From Microbacterium arborescens (GTDB lineage: Bacteria > Actinomycetota > Actinomycetes > Actinomycetales > Microbacteriaceae), in assembly GCA_003339645.1 (NCBI GenBank), contig QNUV01000041.1, forward strand, positions 62,001 to 126,000: a DNA stretch of 64,000 nucleotides, read 5' to 3'. Positions 59,847 through 64,000 of the stretch are shown here, piece after piece. Under the pieces are notes generated by a model. That model saw nothing but the letters and a program-made list of their open reading frames with translations, ran no database searches and was not told where the DNA came from. The translations under genes were made by a program, and so were the position numbers. Position 1 is the first letter of the stretch; each line of letters opens with the position of its first letter.

Positions 59847-60986
59847 TCAGGGAACCGCCGCCGCGGCGGGTTCGGGATCCGGAGCAGGGGCCGCCGCGAG
59901 CTCGGACATGATCGCCCGCACGGCGTCGCGGCCCGCGCGGTTGGCGCCGACCGTCGACTGCGACGGCCCATAGCCGATGAGGAACAGCCGCGGTTCGTCG
60001 ATCGCGCGCCCGTTCGCGACCCGGATGCCGCCCGCAGCGGTCCGCAGGCCCAGCGGGGTCAGGTGCGGGATGTCGGCGCGGAAGCCGGTCGCCCACAGGA
60101 TCGCATCGGCGGGCTCGAGCCGGCCGTCCGGCATGCGCACGCCGGTCGGCTCGATCCGCTCGAACATCGGATGCCGCACGAGCACGCCGCGCTGCTGAGC
60201 CGACTCCGCCCAGCGGTTCCAGTGCAGGCCGGTGACCGAGATGACGCTGCCGGGCGGGAGCCCCTGCCGCACGCGCTCCTCGACCCCGGCGATGGCCGCG
60301 ATGCGCGCGGCGGTGTCGAAACCGCCGGCATCCCACCGCAGCTCGTCGCGCGTCACCCAGAAGGTGTCGGCGACGCGGGAGATCTCGTCGAGCAGCTGAA
60401 TGGCCGAGATGCCGGCGCCGACGATGACGACCCGCTGGCCCGCGAACTCGTGGGCCGAGACGTAGTCGTGCACGTGGAGCTGACGCCCCGCGAAGGTCTC
60501 GGCTCCCGGGTAGTGCGGCCAGAACGGGCGGCGCCAGGTCCCCGTGGCGTTGACGACCCAGCGGGCCGACCACGAGCCGGTGCCGGTGACCACGCGCAGC
60601 CGGCCGCGCGGATCGGCGTCCTCGCGTTCGACGCGCCGCACCTCCACGGGGCGATGCACCCCGAGGCCGAAGCGTCGCTCGTAGTCGTCGAAGTATGCGG
60701 GCAGCACGGTGCGGGCCGGAGCTGCCGGGTCGGCCGGCGGCACCGCGAAACCGGGCAGCTCGTGGATGCCGTTGACGGTCTCCATGCGCAGCGATTCCCA
60801 GCGATGCTGCCAGGCGCCGCCAGGGGCGTCCTCGGCGTCGAGGACGACGAAGGATCGCACCGACGCGTCGGAGGGGGTCTCGCCGGGGGAGAGAGGGACG
60901 AACCCGCGCCGCCGCAGATGGTAGGCGGCGGAGAGACCCGCTTGCCCCGCGCCGATGACGACGACATCGACGCGCGCTGCTTCCAT
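59847..60986 (-). CDS. Flavin-containing monooxygenase-like oxidoreductase
   Basis: A 379-aa protein with two dinucleotide motifs, GAGQAGLSAAYHL near the N-terminus for FAD and VVIVGAGISAIQLLDEI for NADPH, and the GGAWQHRWESLR segment of the FMO/BVMO relatives. The strict BVMO fingerprint FxGxxxHxxxWP is partly seen as FAGRQLHVHDYV. Such enzymes oxygenate N or S atoms or ketones, and the substrate is unknown. The C-terminal 20 residues are Ala/Pro-rich. It diverges from dnaX and converges on the GH65 gene. Confidence 0.85.
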   Translation of the reverse strand: MEAARVDVVVIGAGQAGLSAAYHLRRRGFVPLSPGETPSDASVRSFVVLDAEDAPGGAWQHRWESLRMETVNGIHELPGFAVPPADPAAPARTVLPAYFDDYERRFGLGVHRPVEVRRVEREDADPRGRLRVVTGTGSWSARWVVNATGTWRRPFWPHYPGAETFAGRQLHVHDYVSAHEFAGQRVVIVGAGISAIQLLDEISRVADTFWVTRDELRWDAGGFDTAARIAAIAGVEERVRQGLPPGSVISVTGLHWNRWAESAQQRGVLVRHPMFERIEPTGVRMPDGRLEPADAILWATGFRADIPHLTPLGLRTAAGGIRVANGRAIDEPRLFLIGYGPSQSTVGANRAGRDAVRAIMSELAAAPAPDPEPAAAAVP

Positions 60987-61075
60987 GCCCCGTGCAACCG
61001 CGCGCTGGCGCGCGCTGTTCCCGACGTGGGGATGCCGACGGGGCCGGTGTCAGCGGTACGCCGTAGTCTGTCTGG

Positions 61076-63382
61076 GTGACCACCGCCCTCTACCGCCGCT
61101 ACCGTCCCGAAGCGTTCGGCGAGATGATCGGCCAGTCGCAGGTGACCGAACCCCTGATGACGGCGCTCCGCTCCGACCGCGTCGGTCACGCGTACCTCTT
61201 CTCGGGTCCTCGCGGATGCGGCAAGACGACCTCGGCCCGCATCCTCGCCCGCTGCCTCAACTGCGCTCAGGGCCCCACCGACACGCCGTGCGGCACGTGC
61301 GACAGCTGCGTCGAACTGAGCCGAGGCGGGGGCGGCTCGCTCGACGTCGTCGAGATCGACGCGGCCTCCCACAACGGTGTCGACGACGCCCGCGACCTTC
61401 GTGAGCGCGCCGTCTTCGCCCCGGCCCGCGACCGCTTCAAGATCTTCATCCTCGATGAGGCGCACATGGTCACGGCGCAGGGCTTCAACGCCCTGCTCAA
61501 GCTCGTCGAAGAACCGCCGGCCCACGTGAAGTTCATCTTCGCCACGACCGAGCCCGAGAAGGTCATCGGCACGATCCGCTCGCGCACCCACCACTACCCG
61601 TTCCGGCTCGTGGCGCCTGCCGCGATGCTCGAGTACGTCGAGCAGCTGTGCGCCCAGGAGGGCGTGCAGGTCGAGGCCGGCGTGCTGCCGCTCGTCGTGC
61701 GAGCCGGGGGCGGGTCGCCCCGCGACACACTCTCGTTGCTCGACCAGCTGATCGCCGGCTCCGACGACGGCGCGGTCGCCTACGAGCGCGCGGTCGCCCT
61801 CCTCGGCTACACCCACGCGGAGCTGCTCGACGAGGTCGTCGGAGCGTTCGGAGCCGTCGACGCCGCCGCGGCCTTCGCGGCGGTCGACCGGGTGATCCAG
61901 ACGGGGCAGGACCCTCGCCGGTTCGTCGACGACCTGCTCGAGCGGCTGCGCGACCTCATCATCGTCTCGGCCACCGGCCAGGGCGCGTCCGCCGTGCTGC
62001 GCGGCGTGTCCGCGGAAGAGCTCGAGCGGATGGGGCGGCAGGCCTCGCTCTTCGGCACCGACCGCCTCTCGCGCACGGCCGACCTCGTGGTCACCGCCCT
62101 CGACGAGATGTCGGGAGCGACGTCGCCGCGGCTTCAGCTCGAGCTGCTCGTGGCGCGCGTCCTCGCCGCCGCGCAGCACAGTGTTCCGGCAGCCGACCAG
62201 GCCCCGGTCGCCGCCGCTCCCGCGTCGCACGCCTCGTCTCCCGCGGCCGCGCCCGCAGCCCCGCCGCGCATCGTCACGCCCGCTCCGGCTCAGGTTTCGG
62301 CCCCTGCGCAGCCCGAGCGCGCCGCGTCCGCGCCGTCCGCCGCCCCCGCCGCGCCGGCCGCCGCGTCGGGAGCCCCCGCGCCCGATACGCAGCATCCCGC
62401 GGCCGCGAGCTCCGCCGAACCACGCGATCCGTCGACCGTCACGCTCGCGCAGATGCGCGACGCATGGCCCGAGGTGCTGCAGCGTCTCGAGTCGATCAGC
62501 CGCACCTCGTGGATGATCGCCTCCGTCGCCACACCTGTCGCGTTCTCCGAGACGGGCGTGCTGACGCTGTCGTTCCAGAGCCAGTCCGACGTCCTGCAGT
62601 TCAAGAAGCTCAACGCAGGCAAGGGACCGAGCGAAGACCTGCGGGGCGCGATCCTGGGCGTCCTCGGCGTCCGCGTGAAGTACGTCGCCCGTCACGACTC
62701 CGACCCCGGCGGCGGCCCGGCACCGGGCGGCCCGCCGGCCCCGCAACCGGGCGGTCAGTCGGGCGGCGCACCGCGACAGCAGCCCGCGGGGGATCACCGG
62801 CAGCCCGCGGCCGGCCCGCCGTCGCAGCCGGCCCCCGGCGGTCAACGCGCCGCGGGCGCTCCCTCGGCGTCGGCGGGCGCCCGTCCGGCCGCATCCGCGT
62901 CACCTTCCGGCTCCGCGTCCTCCGCCGGCCCCGTCACCGAGTGGGCCGTCGCGCCGATCCCGCAGGGCGACCCGGCACCGCAGTTCGCTGTGGACGACGA
63001 GCCGGAGGATGCCGTCGCCGCCCCCGTGCGCACGCTCACGGCTCCCCACGACGGTGACGTCGACCCGTACCCCGAGCCCCTGCCACCCATCGACGAGGAG
63101 GACCGCGACTACCCGCCGCCTCCCGTCGACGAATATGCGCCGCTGCCCCCGCGGGCGCCGGTCGCCGTCGAACGGTCCACGACCCCCGCTCCGGCGACGA
63201 CAGGCCCCGCACAGACATCGCCGGGGTCCGCAGTCGCCGCCCCCGCGCCGTCGAGCGGCCGCTCGAACGCCGTGCCCGCGCGGGGCGGTATCGAGCGCTA
63301 CGGCGAAGCGGTCGTCCGCCAGATGCTCGGGGCCACCTTCGTCCGCGAAGAACCCTTCACCTCACCCACGAGATTCGGCTAA
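61076..63382 (+). CDS. dnaX: DNA polymerase III subunit gamma/tau
   Basis: A 768-aa clamp-loader subunit. RYRPEAFGEMIGQSQVTEPL opens the AAA+ module, then Walker A GPRGCGKTTSA, the zinc module CLNCAQ...CGTCDSC, DEAHMVTAQGFNALLKLVEEPPAHVKF, and the lid and collar domains to about 365. A Pro/Ala-rich linker follows, then the tau C-terminal region (about 455-545) and a long low-complexity part. The GTG at 61076 is preceded by TAGTCT with 6 bases between. I see no slippery A-rich site, so only the full-length form is predicted. recR begins 3 bases after its stop. Confidence 0.95.
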   Translation: MTTALYRRYRPEAFGEMIGQSQVTEPLMTALRSDRVGHAYLFSGPRGCGKTTSARILARCLNCAQGPTDTPCGTCDSCVELSRGGGGSLDVVEIDAASHNGVDDARDLRERAVFAPARDRFKIFILDEAHMVTAQGFNALLKLVEEPPAHVKFIFATTEPEKVIGTIRSRTHHYPFRLVAPAAMLEYVEQLCAQEGVQVEAGVLPLVVRAGGGSPRDTLSLLDQLIAGSDDGAVAYERAVALLGYTHAELLDEVVGAFGAVDAAAAFAAVDRVIQTGQDPRRFVDDLLERLRDLIIVSATGQGASAVLRGVSAEELERMGRQASLFGTDRLSRTADLVVTALDEMSGATSPRLQLELLVARVLAAAQHSVPAADQAPVAAAPASHASSPAAAPAAPPRIVTPAPAQVSAPAQPERAASAPSAAPAAPAAASGAPAPDTQHPAAASSAEPRDPSTVTLAQMRDAWPEVLQRLESISRTSWMIASVATPVAFSETGVLTLSFQSQSDVLQFKKLNAGKGPSEDLRGAILGVLGVRVKYVARHDSDPGGGPAPGGPPAPQPGGQSGGAPRQQPAGDHRQPAAGPPSQPAPGGQRAAGAPSASAGARPAASASPSGSASSAGPVTEWAVAPIPQGDPAPQFAVDDEPEDAVAAPVRTLTAPHDGDVDPYPEPLPPIDEEDRDYPPPPVDEYAPLPPRAPVAVERSTTPAPATTGPAQTSPGSAVAAPAPSSGRSNAVPARGGIERYGEAVVRQMLGATFVREEPFTSPTRFG

Positions 63383-63385
63383 GCC

Positions 63386-63979
63386 ATGTACGACGGCATC
63401 GTCCAGGACCTCATCGACGAGTTCGGTCGCCTGCCCGGCATCGGACCGAAGTCGGCGCAGCGCATCGCGTTCCACATCCTGCAGACTCCCACCTTCGACG
63501 TCTCCAAGCTCTCGCACCTGCTCGGCGAGCTGCGCGAGCGCGTGCGCTTCTGCGAGGTCTGCGGCAACGTGTCCGAGCACGACCGCTGCGCGATCTGCCG
63601 AGACCCGCGGCGTGACGGCACGTTCATCTGCGTCGTCGAAGACGCCAAGGACGTCGCGGCGATCGAGCGCACCCGCGAGTTCCGAGGCCTGTACCACGTG
63701 CTCGGCGGCGCGATCAGTCCCATCGGCGGCATCGGCCCCGACGACCTCCGCATCGCGCAGCTCATGCAGCGTCTGGCCGACGGCACCGTGCAGGAGGTCA
63801 TCCTCGCGACCAACCCGAACCTCGAGGGAGAGGCCACCGCGACCTACCTCAGTCGCCTGCTGACCGCTCTCGAGATCCGCGTGACGCGGCTGGCATCGGG
63901 CCTCCCCGTCGGAGGCGACCTCGAGTACGCCGACGAGGTCACCCTCGGCCGCGCGTTCGAGGGGCGCCGCCAGCTCTGA
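63386..63979 (+). CDS. recR: Recombination mediator RecR
   Basis: A 197-aa RecR protein. It has the helix-hairpin-helix at the N-terminus ([20 protein letters not shown]), a C4 zinc finger ([18 protein letters not shown]), the Toprim strand with [14 protein letters not shown], and the Walker B-like [12 protein letters not shown] end. With RecO it loads RecA at gaps. The gene follows dnaX directly; the ybaB/EbfC gene often found between them is absent here. The length is normal. Confidence 0.96.
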   Translation: MYDGIVQDLIDEFGRLPGIGPKSAQRIAFHILQTPTFDVSKLSHLLGELRERVRFCEVCGNVSEHDRCAICRDPRRDGTFICVVEDAKDVAAIERTREFRGLYHVLGGAISPIGGIGPDDLRIAQLMQRLADGTVQEVILATNPNLEGEATATYLSRLLTALEIRVTRLASGLPVGGDLEYADEVTLGRAFEGRRQL

Positions 63980-64000
63980 CAGCGCCCCTCGGGTGGTGTC

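Noticed and set aside
56126-59971. 1281-aa minus-strand frame under the ackA, beta-PGM and GH65 genes
   Set aside because: It runs antisense to three well-defined enzymes and has no domain of its own.
61076-63382. Programmed frameshift in dnaX giving a short gamma subunit
   Set aside because: No A-rich slippery sequence or adjacent stem typical of such frameshifts is present; only full-length tau is supported.
1-64000. CRISPR array, insertion sequence, prophage or integrase
   Set aside because: I saw no regularly spaced direct repeats, transposase, recombinase or phage structural genes.

Overview
The window is high-GC actinobacterial chromosome. The gene content (MoxR/DUF58/TgpA operon, class-E-style LAxTG surface protein, type-B L36 beside a CobW-like gene, PadR/UbiB pair, dnaX-recR) points to Microbacteriaceae, most likely Microbacterium or a close relative; this is inference from gene families, not a database match. 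There is no phage, transposase, integrase, CRISPR array or replication origin. One tRNA-Ser and one small SRP RNA are present.

Layout. 1-6.4 kb: tail of a YcaQ-like DNA glycosylase, an SRPBCC protein, a DUF2945 protein, an SDR, a small membrane protein bracketed by two matching 72-bp palindromic elements, an SQOR-type sulfide:quinone oxidoreductase, and a leftward three-gene operon (GT2 glycosyltransferase, EEP-family hydrolase, membrane protein). 6.5-10.6 kb: a NYN/LOTUS RNase-like protein, a MATE exporter and a locally AT-rich stretch with a 44-aa basic protein and a DksA/TraR zinc-finger protein. 10.6-17.1 kb: a two-component system divergent from a VanY-type carboxypeptidase, an M18 aminopeptidase, an MFS gene broken by a one-base shift in a C tract, and a chromate transporter. 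17.3-21.8 kb: a 1516-aa wall-anchored phosphoesterase. 21.8-23 kb: a P-loop-less CobW-like protein divergent from zinc-independent L36 over a Zur-like palindrome.

23-36.9 kb: a PEP-mutase-like lyase; an M20 amidohydrolase/AbgT operon divergent from a tandem Lrp regulator; an NmrA reductase divergent from an HxlR regulator; PadR with a UbiB kinase; a CoA-type Nudix hydrolase; an SLC13-type permease; two lipoproteins (class A beta-lactamase fold, PQQ-type sugar dehydrogenase); and a second NYN protein. 37-48 kb: pyruvate:quinone oxidoreductase, an acyl-CoA ligase, peptidase E, several small conserved families, a membrane protein/HTH pair, a siderophore-interacting reductase, a lactonase, tRNA-Ser(GGA), an HD protein and a dicarboxylate symporter. 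48-52.8 kb: the MoxR-DUF58-transglutaminase operon. 52.9-64 kb: SRP RNA, then pta-ackA-beta-phosphoglucomutase-GH65 phosphorylase, a flavin monooxygenase, dnaX and recR.

How the genes fit together. Acetate and sugar-phosphate energy metabolism recurs (PoxB, acyl-CoA ligase, Pta-AckA, and GH65 phosphorolysis feeding beta-PGM). Many genes have a TAnnnT hexamer 6 or 7 bases before the start codon and no Shine-Dalgarno, suggesting widespread leaderless transcription; this helped choose starts. The less explained signals are the paired palindromes around the 121-aa gene, the DksA/two-component antisense arrangement, the degenerate CobW protein with its L36 partner, and the NYN-LOTUS protein with a long low-complexity tail.
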